Assembly (NCBI RefSeq): GCF_001270495.1
Contig: NZ_LGUR01000195.1
Span: forward strand, 33,235-97,234
DNA: 64,000 nt
Origin: Streptomyces viridochromogenes
GTDB taxonomy: Bacteria; Actinomycetota; Actinomycetes; Streptomycetales; Streptomycetaceae
Direction of reading: 5' to 3'
The position numbers were made by a program, and so were the translations under genes. The notes below the pieces were generated by a model. It did not search any database and was not told the DNA's origin. It worked only from the letters and a program-made list of their open reading frames with translations. This document shows, one piece after another, positions 55,385 to 63,532 of this stretch (its first letter is position 1; the number at the start of each line of letters is the position of its first letter).

Positions 55385-56278
55385 TCAGAAGCCTCGGAGG
55401 ACGACCGCCTTCGTCATCGCGAACTCCTCGTCCGTGAGCACCCCGTCCCGGTGCAGCTCGCCCAACTCCCGCAGCCTGCGCAGGAGTACGTCGTGGTGGT
55501 CGGCCGGGCATGGGACGGACGCCGTCAGCCGGGCGCGGTCGGCGTGGTCGGCCTGGTCGACGCCGGGGCGGGTGGACGGGTGTGGCAGGCGGGCGGTGAC
55601 CGCGGTGGCGACCAGGGCGGTGAGCAGGTCACGGCGGGCGCTGCCCCACAGGTCCAGGGCGTACGGGTCCTTCTCGGGCGGCAGTTCGGCGAACACCGTC
55701 TCGCGGGTCATGAAGCGCAGGAAGCCGTCCTCGTAGCCGGAGTTGGGCAGCCACTCGACCTGGACGAGGTCGCCGACGCTGATGATGCGCGGGCCGGTCG
55801 CCCGCTTGACCCGGTCGGAGGTGTCGGACCAGTCGATCCGCACCTGGGTGCCGTCGAAGGAGACCGTCCCGTCGGACGAACGGACGGAGACCGGGACCGC
55901 TGGACCGGGGAGGAGGTAGGTCTTGGTCGGTTCCTTGGGGACCTGGTCCAGGAGCAGCGCCCGGCGGATCTCCTCGGCGACGTACTCGGCGACCCCGGAA
56001 CCGTCGATGTCCACCGTCAGCCGGTACGGATCCGCCATGTCGGGCAGCCGGCCACCGGTCGCCTGGAGCAGCGGGTCGGCGCCCTCACGCAGCCGCATGC
56101 GCAGCCGTCCGCGTTTGCGTTCGGGCTCGAAGGCGATGCTCGCGACCGCTTCGAGGGGTACGGCGATCTCCCCGTACGTCTGCCGGAACAGTGGCACGGA
56201 GCGGTGGAGTCCCGGCGTGATCCGGACCGTTGTGCCGTCGAAGGCCCAGGTCCCGTCGCGCTGGATGATCTCGGCCAT
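55385..56278 (-). CDS. DUF4429 / SHOCT-domain protein
   Basis: A 297-residue protein with two similar ~120-residue halves, each with a pattern of the form DGT-(W/V)-x-FDGT-x-V-x-I (DGTWAFDGTTVRITP near residue 8 and DGTVSFDGTQVRID near 135), as in DUF4429 proteins. The C-terminus (LLRRLRELGELHRDGVLTDEEF) is a SHOCT module, a short helical segment often found on proteins acting at membranes or in large complexes. No enzyme motif is seen. It stands alone, convergent with the class II aldolase gene. Confidence 0.85.
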   Translation of the reverse strand: MAEIIQRDGTWAFDGTTVRITPGLHRSVPLFRQTYGEIAVPLEAVASIAFEPERKRGRLRMRLREGADPLLQATGGRLPDMADPYRLTVDIDGSGVAEYVAEEIRRALLLDQVPKEPTKTYLLPGPAVPVSVRSSDGTVSFDGTQVRIDWSDTSDRVKRATGPRIISVGDLVQVEWLPNSGYEDGFLRFMTRETVFAELPPEKDPYALDLWGSARRDLLTALVATAVTARLPHPSTRPGVDQADHADRARLTASVPCPADHHDVLLRRLRELGELHRDGVLTDEEFAMTKAVVLRGF

Positions 56279-56546
56279 AGGGGAATTCTCGCAGCCGGGT
56301 CAACAAGCGGGCCCCTCTCATCACCCGCGCCGGCCTGACCAGCGGGCCGAGGAGCGGGCGGAGTACGGAACAATTCGCTGGTGCCGTACGGGAGTTGTCG
56401 GTGGCGTGACCGGCGGTCGCAATCCGTGACGGCCGGTATGTGAGATCCGGGTGCCGGTCGTGGGGTCGTGCGGCTATAAGGCCATGAGGTCATCTGGTCG
56501 CTGGGGCACCAGGTCATGAGGGTTCTACGGAAGGCGGGCGTCGGGC

Positions 56547-57827
56547 GTGGCGGTGCAGGAGGCTGGGCAGGGCAGCGCGGCATGGGGCCCGCATGGGGGC
56601 GGCTGCACCTGTGGGGACTGTCCGCACGGGGCGCGTGCGGGGCATCGGCGCGCGGTCGCCGAGTTCCTGCTGAAGCGGGACGGGTTCGCGGCCGGGCAGG
56701 GGCTCCCGGCCGCGGTGGCCCACTCGGCCTCCGCCTCCCGGCAGTGGGTCTCCGAGGAGTTGACGCAGTCGGCGGAACTCGTCGCCGAGCGGGGCCGCGC
56801 CGAGGGGGAGGCGTGGCTGGCGCGGCTGTGGAGGCGCACCACGTGTGTCGTCTGGGGTCTGTTCGTGGCGCTGCTGCTGGTGCAGGCGTTCACGGCGATC
56901 GGCGCGGGGTGGACGTCGGCGCGTACGGCCGGGCTGCTGGCGGCGCTGGTCACGGCCGGGGCGCTCACGGCGGCGTCATGGTTCCACCGGGCGCGGGGCG
57001 GGGCGCTGGCGCCGGTCATCGGTGAGGACAATCGGCTGTCCACGTCGCGTGCGGTGGCCGGGGTGTGGGTGCTGTTCGTGGCCTACGCCGTGCTCGTGCT
57101 GGTGGGGCGGCTGGCGGCGGCGTCCGGGCAGCGCGAGCGCGATGCGCTGATCGCCGGTCTCGAACTCGGGCGGGGAGCCGGTGTGGTGACCGTGCTCGCC
57201 GTGGTCTGCGCGATCGCGGTGCTGGTGCGGCGGGTCGTCGGGGTGCGGGTGCTCGGGCAGCGCCTGCAGAAGGTGCGGGCTCATCGGCCCCGGGCGGCTG
57301 ATCTGCTGACGGATGATGCGGGTCGGGGGACGTTCGCGGACATCCAGTACGTCGTGATCGGTGGGGTGGCGCTGCTGTTCGCGGCGGTGCGGCTGGCTCG
57401 GCGGCCGGATCAGTTGCCCGATCTGCCGTGGGGGCTGGCGGTGGTGGTGCTGATCTCGGCGGCCACGTATCTGGCCGGGAAGTATGCGGAGGGGGGCCGG
57501 CCGGTGATCCTCTCGGTGGTGCGGGCCCGGGAGGCCGGCGACCTGGACGCGCCGATCCGGACCGGGGACGACATCGAGATCCGGGGGGCCGGGTTCGTGC
57601 CGCCGGGGGCGCAGGGGGCGGACCGGCTGTCGCGGATGGTGGTGCGGATCGGGACGGTGCATGTGCATGTGCCGTTGGTGCCGGTGAGCGGGGGCTTCAG
57701 CAATCCGACGGACGCGGTGCTGACGGTGCCGGTGCCGGCTGATGTGGAGCCGGGGCGGGTGGAAGTGCAGGTGGTTACTGCGGCGGGGGCGGAGACCGGG
57801 CGGTATTCGATTGACGTGACGGAGTGA
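56547..57827 (+). CDS. Multi-pass membrane protein with N-terminal Cys motif and Ig-like end
   Basis: A 426-residue protein I do not recognise by name. A cysteine cluster CTCGDCPHG at about 20-28 could bind a metal. About five to six membrane segments follow (roughly 97-117, 124-145, 166-188, 208-226, 262-281, 287-303), then a ~110-residue beta-rich domain (DIEIRGAGFVPPG, VPVPADVEPGRVEVQVVT) like the IPT/TIG Ig-like fold. Helix SARTAGLLAALVTAGALTAAS is one of the clearer membrane pieces. The GTG at 56547 is preferred for the Cys-containing head. Probably an envelope protein; function unknown. Confidence 0.75.
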   Translation: MAVQEAGQGSAAWGPHGGGCTCGDCPHGARAGHRRAVAEFLLKRDGFAAGQGLPAAVAHSASASRQWVSEELTQSAELVAERGRAEGEAWLARLWRRTTCVVWGLFVALLLVQAFTAIGAGWTSARTAGLLAALVTAGALTAASWFHRARGGALAPVIGEDNRLSTSRAVAGVWVLFVAYAVLVLVGRLAAASGQRERDALIAGLELGRGAGVVTVLAVVCAIAVLVRRVVGVRVLGQRLQKVRAHRPRAADLLTDDAGRGTFADIQYVVIGGVALLFAAVRLARRPDQLPDLPWGLAVVVLISAATYLAGKYAEGGRPVILSVVRAREAGDLDAPIRTGDDIEIRGAGFVPPGAQGADRLSRMVVRIGTVHVHVPLVPVSGGFSNPTDAVLTVPVPADVEPGRVEVQVVTAAGAETGRYSIDVTE

Positions 57828-58078
57828 CGGGGTGAGCGGCCCGTGGGGGGTCGCGGCTACGCCTGCGGCGCCTGTTCGGGTTCGGTTGGGGTGCGCGTAG
57901 CGCCTACGCGGCTGCAGGCCCGTGGGGGTACGCCTCGGCTGCCTGGTGTGACAGGGGTTTCCCTTTTGGCGGGGCTGGTCGGAGAATACGGGGCGGCAAG
58001 AGTTGAGCGGCGCAGCTACTGCGTACGTATCGTCTTTTGAGGGGTCACGGCACGGCGGGCGAGAGGCGGCTTCGGGCG

Positions 58079-58609
58079 ATGACTCACGGTATGCATTCGA
58101 ACACGCACACCCCTTATCTCGACGGCGACCGGAACTGGCGGGACACCGCTTCCCGGTACGCACTGCTTCCTCTTCGCGTCTTCCTCGGTGTCACCTTCAT
58201 CTACGCCGGTCTGGACAAGCTCACCGACAGTGCCTTCATGAAGGACGCCGGGTCGGGGTCGGTCGGCGACATGATGCGGGCTGTGAAGGACTCGTCGGCC
58301 ATTCCCGCCATGGTCGACATGGCGTTGGAGAGCCCGGTCGGGTTTGGCTACGCCATCGCGTTCGGTGAGCTGGCGGTGGGTATCGGGACGCTGATCGGGT
58401 TGCTCGCCCGTCTGGCGGCGCTGGGTGGGGCGCTTATCTCGCTGAGTCTGTGGCTGACGGTGAGCTGGGCCTCCGATCCTTACTACTACGGCAATGACCT
58501 CGCGTATCTGATGGCCTGGCTGCCCCTCGTGCTCGCGGGGGCACCCATGTTGTCCGTGGACGCGGCACTGCGCGCGCGGCGGCGGCAACGGGCGGGCGGT
58601 TTTCGGTAG
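58079..58609 (+). CDS. DoxX-family membrane protein
   Basis: A 176-residue protein with four membrane segments. The DoxX opening LLPLRVFLGVTFIYAGLDKL is seen at about 29-48, followed by a long loop and two or three helices (GYAIAFGELAVGIGTLIGLLAR split, LGGALISLSLWLTVSWA). DoxX proteins are small redox-linked membrane proteins, in actinobacteria often part of thiol/sulfur metabolism. ATG 58079 and an in-frame ATG at 58091 are both possible. The preceding 250-base gap contains GTAGCGCCTACG-type inverted repeats but no gene. Confidence 0.85.
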   Translation: MTHGMHSNTHTPYLDGDRNWRDTASRYALLPLRVFLGVTFIYAGLDKLTDSAFMKDAGSGSVGDMMRAVKDSSAIPAMVDMALESPVGFGYAIAFGELAVGIGTLIGLLARLAALGGALISLSLWLTVSWASDPYYYGNDLAYLMAWLPLVLAGAPMLSVDAALRARRRQRAGGFR

Positions 58610-58846
58610 TCAGTGGGTGTCGGGTTCCGGGGCTGTGGTCTTGCGGGGTGCTGCGCGGCGCCTGCGTATCCCTCGGGTCATGACTCCGACCGCGCCTGCC
58701 AGGCACAGGCCGCCGACGACCATGGGGATCACGACGAACCATGGCGTCTCCCAGGCGCCGCCCGCGTCCCCGGCGTAGACGATGCCCGCGAGGGTCAGGA
58801 AGGTGCCGGCGACCAGCCGGCCGGGCTGGAACTCATGACGTAGCAC
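58610..58846 (-). CDS. Small membrane protein coupled to the PspC gene
   Basis: A 78-residue protein with two membrane helices (about 11-27 and 37-56) and a basic Arg/Lys-rich tail (RGIRRRRAAPRK). Its start overlaps the end of the PspC-domain gene upstream by 14 bases, so it is translationally coupled with it. Its stop is directly adjacent to the stop of the convergent DoxX gene. I recognise no family. It may be a subunit or modulator of the PspC system. Confidence 0.7.
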   Translation of the reverse strand: MLRHEFQPGRLVAGTFLTLAGIVYAGDAGGAWETPWFVVIPMVVGGLCLAGAVGVMTRGIRRRRAAPRKTTAPEPDTH

Positions 58847-60248
58847 GGCTCACCTCCGCCTGTCCCACGCCGACGCTCAGGTCGAGGTCCAGTGTGCCTG
58901 CCGCCTTGGTTCCTGCGGGCGGTGTCAGAGTCAGCTCCTTGTGTTTGCCCGGTGCCACGTCCACGTCCTGCTTGTCGTCGCCCGGGAGCTGGATGTCTCC
59001 CACCCCCACGTCGATGCTCAGTTGCACGGTCATGTCCTTGGGGACGATCACTTTCAGTCGGCCCACGCCCACGTCGGCTCTCGTGGCCACCGTCTGGTCC
59101 TGGGTGACATTCAGCCGAGTCAGGTCCAGGGTGCCGACGCCGCTGCCGAGGTCGTACTGCTGCTGTACGTCCGCCACGGCCGCCGGGCGCCAGTTCCGCT
59201 CGATCCAGTGGGTGCTGATGTCCTTCGGTAGCGCGGCCGAGGCGGCCAGCAGGCCCGCGGTGATGATCGCCAGGAATATGGAGCCCGCTCCCGTGCGGCC
59301 CAGGAACGCGCTGACCGCTATGCCCAGGCCGAGAACGAGCAGCGCGCAGGCCAGGCCGGTCTGGAGGCTGGTGCCGAGCGCGTGGTCCTCCCAGGTCCCG
59401 CCGGTGCCGAGGGCGCCCGCGAGCAGGGCCAGCAGGAACACCCAACCGCCGATGGAGCGGGGACCGCGTGGCTTGGGTTGCCGGGGGTGCCGGGTGCGTA
59501 TGTCGCCGCGGCTGCTCCAGGTGCCCAGGCCGATGTTGACGGCCGCCGCGATGTCGCGGTCGCGGGGGCCCCAGAGGTAGCCGGTGCCGCCCTCGTGGGT
59601 GCCGTCCTTGACGATGGGGTCGCGCCACCAGGAGGGGTAGGCGGTGGGGACCGGTGGGGCCTGGGCCTCCGGCGGGGCATCGGCGACGGTCTGGGCGGCG
59701 AGGGGGTCGGGGTCGGGGGTGCTGCGGTGCCGGGACCAGTAGCCGGCGCCTGCGAGGAGGAGGGAGAGGACGACGGCGAAGGTCAGCACACCCCCGTTCT
59801 TCAGCAGCGTCAGGAACACGCCGCAGCCGACCAGCGCGAACAGCACGGCTGTCAGGGCCTGGCCGTCGACGCGGCCGGTCAGCAGCTTGCGCACCTCGTT
59901 CTCGTCCTCGTCGTCGTACGGGACGAAGAGCCAGGCGAAGCCGTAGAAGAGGAGGCCGATGCCGCCGGTCGCGGAGAGCACGGCGAGGGTGATCCGGAAG
60001 ATCACCGGGTCCATGTCGCACTGCCGCCCGAGCCCGGCGCACACTCCGGCCAGCATCTTGTGCCGCCGGTCGCGCCGGAACTTCTGCGGCGGGGCGAGCG
60101 CGCCGGCTTCCGCGCCCGCTTCTCCGTGCGTGTGCGCGCTCGGTTCCTCACCCGCGGCGCTCGCGGGTGCCGGGCCGGACGCATTGCCCGCGGTGGGCAC
60201 GGCGTCCGGCCCGGGCACGGAGTCCGCGGCGTGCTGGTGATCTGTCAT
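58833..60248 (-). CDS. PspC-domain membrane protein with C-terminal beta-rich adhesin-like domain
   Basis: A 471-residue protein. His/Ala/Gly-rich N-terminus, then a PspC domain at about 55-110 (RRDRRHKMLAGVCAGLGRQCD, then an amphipathic and a membrane segment), two or three further membrane helices (about 130-160 and 275-330), and a C-terminal domain from about 375 made of strand repeats DVGVGRLKVIVPKDMTV and DVGVGDIQLPGDD, like DUF2154/DUF4097-type beta-helices. PspC proteins are membrane stress sensors. It is divergent from a two-component gene pair that also has a PspC domain, across a 179-base regulatory region. Confidence 0.85.
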   Translation of the reverse strand: MTDHQHAADSVPGPDAVPTAGNASGPAPASAAGEEPSAHTHGEAGAEAGALAPPQKFRRDRRHKMLAGVCAGLGRQCDMDPVIFRITLAVLSATGGIGLLFYGFAWLFVPYDDEDENEVRKLLTGRVDGQALTAVLFALVGCGVFLTLLKNGGVLTFAVVLSLLLAGAGYWSRHRSTPDPDPLAAQTVADAPPEAQAPPVPTAYPSWWRDPIVKDGTHEGGTGYLWGPRDRDIAAAVNIGLGTWSSRGDIRTRHPRQPKPRGPRSIGGWVFLLALLAGALGTGGTWEDHALGTSLQTGLACALLVLGLGIAVSAFLGRTGAGSIFLAIITAGLLAASAALPKDISTHWIERNWRPAAVADVQQQYDLGSGVGTLDLTRLNVTQDQTVATRADVGVGRLKVIVPKDMTVQLSIDVGVGDIQLPGDDKQDVDVAPGKHKELTLTPPAGTKAAGTLDLDLSVGVGQAEVSRATS

Positions 60249-60291
60249 GTGTCCATGGTGACGGGCGGGTCGGCCTTGCGGGAGTCGGAAT

Positions 60292-60391
60292 GACCCTGGT
60301 CGGACCCTGATATCGGCCCCTGAGGGGAGGCTGGGGAGGCGTTCGACCCAGCGATCCTCGAAGATCAGGGGAGTATCGGGGGTCGACCCTG
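60292..60391. promoter_or_regulatory. Candidate response-regulator binding repeats
   Basis: GACCCTG occurs at 60292, 60303 and 60385, and its reverse complement as TCAGGG at 60365. The first two are 11 bases apart, one helical turn, and ATCAGGG...CCCTGAT at 60364-60393 is an inverted repeat. The sites lie between the divergent PspC genes and are a natural target for the neighbouring response regulator. Confidence 0.5.
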
Positions 60392-60427
60392 ATGCTCCGG
60401 TGCTCCGACCGTGTGAACATCGATGGC

Positions 60428-61717
60428 ATGCCGGAAGCCGCAGCAGCGCCACTCGTCGAACCGCGGCCGCCGCGCAAGCTCTACCGCAGCAGCGACGGAC
60501 GCTGGCTCGGGGGCGTGGCGCGGGGGCTCGCCGGGCATCTCGGTCTGCCCGTCATCTGGGTGCGGCTCGTCTTCGTCGGCCTGTTCATGGCGGACGGCCT
60601 CGGGGCACTGCTGTACGCCGCGTTCTGGTTCTTCGTGCCGCTCGGCGTCGGCGGCGTCGACGCGCAGCGGCCCTCTCCCTTCACCACCGAGACCGCGCCC
60701 GACGGCCGCCGCAGACTCGTCGCCCGCAAGCCGGACAAGGGGCAGATCGTCGCGCTGCTCCTCATGGTCGTGGTGGCGATGGTGTTCGTCGGCAGCGTCG
60801 ACCTGGGTAGCGGAGCCAAGGCATACCTCCTGCCCGCGGTGCTCGTCGGTGCGGGCGTCGCCCTGGTCTGGCGTCAGGCGGACAACTCGCGGCGGGCCCG
60901 CTGGATGGAGGTCGGGCGGCGACGGCGCACGCTCACCCTGCTGCGTGCCGCGGGCGGTGTCGTCCTGGTCACCGCCGGCGTCTCCGGCATCTTCGTCCTT
61001 CAGGGCTCCGCCGCCCACCTCGGCTCCGTCCTGCAGGCGGCGCTGGCGGTCCTCGTCGGCATAACGCTCCTCGCGGGCCCGTATCTGGTCCGGATGACGC
61101 AGGACCTCTCCGAGGAGCGTCTGATGCGCATCCGCGCCCAGGAGCGCGCCGAGGTCGCCGCGCACGTCCACGACTCGGTGCTGCACACCCTGACCCTGAT
61201 CCAGCGCAACGCGGAGAACGCGAACGAGGTCCGCCGCCTCGCCCGAGCCCAGGAGCGCGACCTGCGCACCTGGCTCTACAAACCCGAGGGCACCGGCAAG
61301 GACGAGGCCGACGAACCCACCAACCTCGCCGACGCGGTCCGGCGCAACGCCGCCGAGATCGAGGACAAACACGGCGTCCCCATAGAGGTCGTGGTCGTCG
61401 GCGACTGCCCGCTCGACGAGAGAATCGCAGCACAGATGCAGGCCGCGCGCGAGGCAATGGTGAACGCCGCGAAGTACGGTGGCGAGGGCGGCGCCGTGCA
61501 GGTCTACGCCGAGGTGGAGGGAAAGACCGTCTTCGTGTCCGTCCGGGACCGCGGTCCGGGCTTCGACCTCGACTCGATACCCGCCGACCGCATGGGCGTC
61601 AGAGAATCGATCATCGGCCGCATGGAGCGCAACGGCGGTACGGCCCGGCTTCGGGCGGTACCCGGCGGTGGTACGGAGGTCGAGCTGGAGATGGAGAGGG
61701 CGGAGAAGACGTCATGA
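60428..61717 (+). CDS. PspC-domain sensor histidine kinase
   Basis: A 429-residue sensor kinase. An N-terminal PspC domain (about 17-75, LYRSSDGRWLGGVARGLAGH) leads to four or more membrane segments (about 107-125, 130-148, 172-192, 200-222). The phospho-acceptor histidine is His248 in AAHVHDSVLHTLTLIQ, the HisKA_3 type, and the ATPase domain has NAAKYGG and DRGPGFDL with a GGGTEVEL lid. ATG 60428 is used; an earlier in-frame ATG adds 12 residues. Its stop overlaps the ATG of its response regulator. It likely senses envelope stress. Confidence 0.92.
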   Translation: MPEAAAAPLVEPRPPRKLYRSSDGRWLGGVARGLAGHLGLPVIWVRLVFVGLFMADGLGALLYAAFWFFVPLGVGGVDAQRPSPFTTETAPDGRRRLVARKPDKGQIVALLLMVVVAMVFVGSVDLGSGAKAYLLPAVLVGAGVALVWRQADNSRRARWMEVGRRRRTLTLLRAAGGVVLVTAGVSGIFVLQGSAAHLGSVLQAALAVLVGITLLAGPYLVRMTQDLSEERLMRIRAQERAEVAAHVHDSVLHTLTLIQRNAENANEVRRLARAQERDLRTWLYKPEGTGKDEADEPTNLADAVRRNAAEIEDKHGVPIEVVVVGDCPLDERIAAQMQAAREAMVNAAKYGGEGGAVQVYAEVEGKTVFVSVRDRGPGFDLDSIPADRMGVRESIIGRMERNGGTARLRAVPGGGTEVELEMERAEKTS

Positions 61718-62433
61718 GCGACCCGACCGAGGCGAACGAGCCTGTGGAGTCGACCGGCGGGAGCGCGGGCGAGCGGCACGTGCGCGTGGTCCTCGTCGAC
61801 GACCACCGCATGTTCCGCACGGGAGTCCAGGCCGAGATCGGCCGGACCGAGCAGACCGGCGTCGAAGTCGTCGGGGAGGCCGATGACGTCGACCAGGCGG
61901 TCACGGTCATCACCGCGACACGGCCCGAGGTGGTACTTCTCGACGTGCACCTCCCGGGTGGCGGCGGGGTCGAAGTCCTGCGCCGCTGCGCCCCGTTGAT
62001 GGCGGACGCCGAGCAGCCCGTCCGCTTCCTCGCCCTGTCCGTCTCGGACGCGGCAGAGGATGTCATCGGGGTGATCCGGGGAGGTGCCAGGGGGTACGTC
62101 ACCAAGACCATCACCGGCACCGACCTGGTCGACTCGGTCTTCCGGGTCCAGGACGGCGACGCGGTGTTCTCGCCGCGGCTCGCGGGGTTCGTGCTGGACG
62201 CCTTCGCGTCGACGGACGCGCCGCCGGTCGACGAGGACCTCGACCGGCTGACTCAGCGCGAGCGGGAGGTGCTGCGGCTGATCGCCCGGGGGTACGCGTA
62301 CAAGGAGATCGCCAAGCAGCTGTTCATCTCCGTCAAGACGGTCGAGTCCCATGTCTCGGCGGTGCTGAGGAAGCTCCAGCTGTCCAACCGGCACGAGCTG
62401 ACGCGGTGGGCGACGGCACGGCGCCTGGTGTGA
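61714..62433 (+). CDS. LuxR/NarL-family response regulator
   Basis: A 239-residue response regulator coupled to the PspC histidine kinase by ATGA. The receiver domain has the acidic pair in LVDDHRMF and phospho-acceptor Asp77 in LLDVHLPGG, with Thr in ALSVS and Lys in YVTKTI. The LuxR helix-turn-helix (LTQREREVLRLIARGYAYKE, ISVKTVESHVSAVLRKL) ends the protein. It probably binds the GACCCTG repeats at 60292-60391 and so controls the divergent PspC gene and its own operon, which is inference. Confidence 0.94.
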   Translation: MSDPTEANEPVESTGGSAGERHVRVVLVDDHRMFRTGVQAEIGRTEQTGVEVVGEADDVDQAVTVITATRPEVVLLDVHLPGGGGVEVLRRCAPLMADAEQPVRFLALSVSDAAEDVIGVIRGGARGYVTKTITGTDLVDSVFRVQDGDAVFSPRLAGFVLDAFASTDAPPVDEDLDRLTQREREVLRLIARGYAYKEIAKQLFISVKTVESHVSAVLRKLQLSNRHELTRWATARRLV

Positions 62434-62467
62434 GACCGGGCCCCGGCGCGCGGGGGCACCGGCTCGG

Positions 62468-63532
62468 TCACGCGACCCGCGTGGCCCCTGCGAACGGCAT
62501 CTCGTCGAGCGGGGCCACGCGTACCGGGGCCGAGGGGTTCGGGGCATGGATCATCTGGCCGTTGCCGATGTAGAGGCCCACGTGGCTGATGCCGGAGTAG
62601 AAGAACACCAGGTCGCCCGGGAGCAGTTCGGAGCGGGCGACGCGGCGTCCGGTGTCGATCTGGGCATAGGTCGTGCGGGGGAGGGACAGTCCGGCCGAGC
62701 GGTACGCGGCCTGGGTGAGGCCCGAGCAGTCGAAGGCGTCCGGACCGGTCGCGCCCCAGACATAGGGGCTGCCCAGCTTGGAGTAGGCGTACGAAATGGC
62801 GGTCGCGGCACGGGCGTTGGGTGCCTGGGCCGTGGCCGAGCCGGGAGCTCCCAGGGCATCGCGGGTGCCTGTCGAGGAGCGGGCGGCGCGGTCCGTGCCG
62901 TTCGTCTGGAGCCGGGCGCGCTCCTCGGCGGTCAGCCGGGCGAGCAGGTCGCGGGCGGTGTCCAGCTTGCCGGTGACCGTCCTGCTGTGCCGTCGCAGTT
63001 CCGACTGGCGGGACTTCAGTGATGTCAGCTCGATGTGCGCCGCCCCGCGCAACTGCTCGATCTCGCGCAGTTGCCCGCGGACGCTAGCGACGGACGCCGC
63101 CTGGCGGTTGCCGGTGCGTTCGGCGAACTCCGCTCCGTCGAGGTAGCGGTCGGGGTCGGCGGAGAGCGCTAGCCGGAGTGCCGGGTCGAGGCCGCCGTCG
63201 CGGTATTGCGCCGCTGCCATCGAACCGAGTTCCTCCCGCTCCGAGTTGAGCTTCTCCGTCCTGCGGGCGGCCTCGTCCTGCAGTCTCCTGATCCGCTGCT
63301 CGGCCTCGTCCGCCTGCTCCTTCGCGCCGTTGTACTTCTCGGTCGCGACCTCCGCCTCCTGGTACAGCTTGTCCACCTTCGCCTTGACCTGCGCCGGCGT
63401 CAGTTGCGGCTCCGCGTGTCCGGTCCCGTCGAAGCCCGTCGCCGTCGCCGCGCCCGCCAGGGCGATCGTCCATGCCGTGCGGGCCGTGTTGCCGCCGGCC
63501 GAGCGCTGACGGGGCTTTCGGTGCGCTGCCAC
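62468..63532 (-). CDS. Secreted NlpC/P60 peptidoglycan endopeptidase with coiled coil
   Basis: A 354-residue wall hydrolase. Signal peptide (hydrophobic 19-33, cleavage near GHA at residue 40), a long coiled coil (about 45-210, with heptads in KVDKLYQEAEVATEKYNGAK), a linker, and a C-terminal NlpC/P60 domain from about 240. The catalytic triad is Cys269 in FDCSGLTQAAY, His317 in SHVGLYIG and His329 in MIHAPNP. The coiled coil resembles the RipA-type regulatory helix that keeps such enzymes inactive until needed. It would cut peptide cross-links during growth or spore formation. Stop lies 34 bases after the response regulator stop. Confidence 0.94.
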   Translation of the reverse strand: MAAHRKPRQRSAGGNTARTAWTIALAGAATATGFDGTGHAEPQLTPAQVKAKVDKLYQEAEVATEKYNGAKEQADEAEQRIRRLQDEAARRTEKLNSEREELGSMAAAQYRDGGLDPALRLALSADPDRYLDGAEFAERTGNRQAASVASVRGQLREIEQLRGAAHIELTSLKSRQSELRRHSRTVTGKLDTARDLLARLTAEERARLQTNGTDRAARSSTGTRDALGAPGSATAQAPNARAATAISYAYSKLGSPYVWGATGPDAFDCSGLTQAAYRSAGLSLPRTTYAQIDTGRRVARSELLPGDLVFFYSGISHVGLYIGNGQMIHAPNPSAPVRVAPLDEMPFAGATRVA

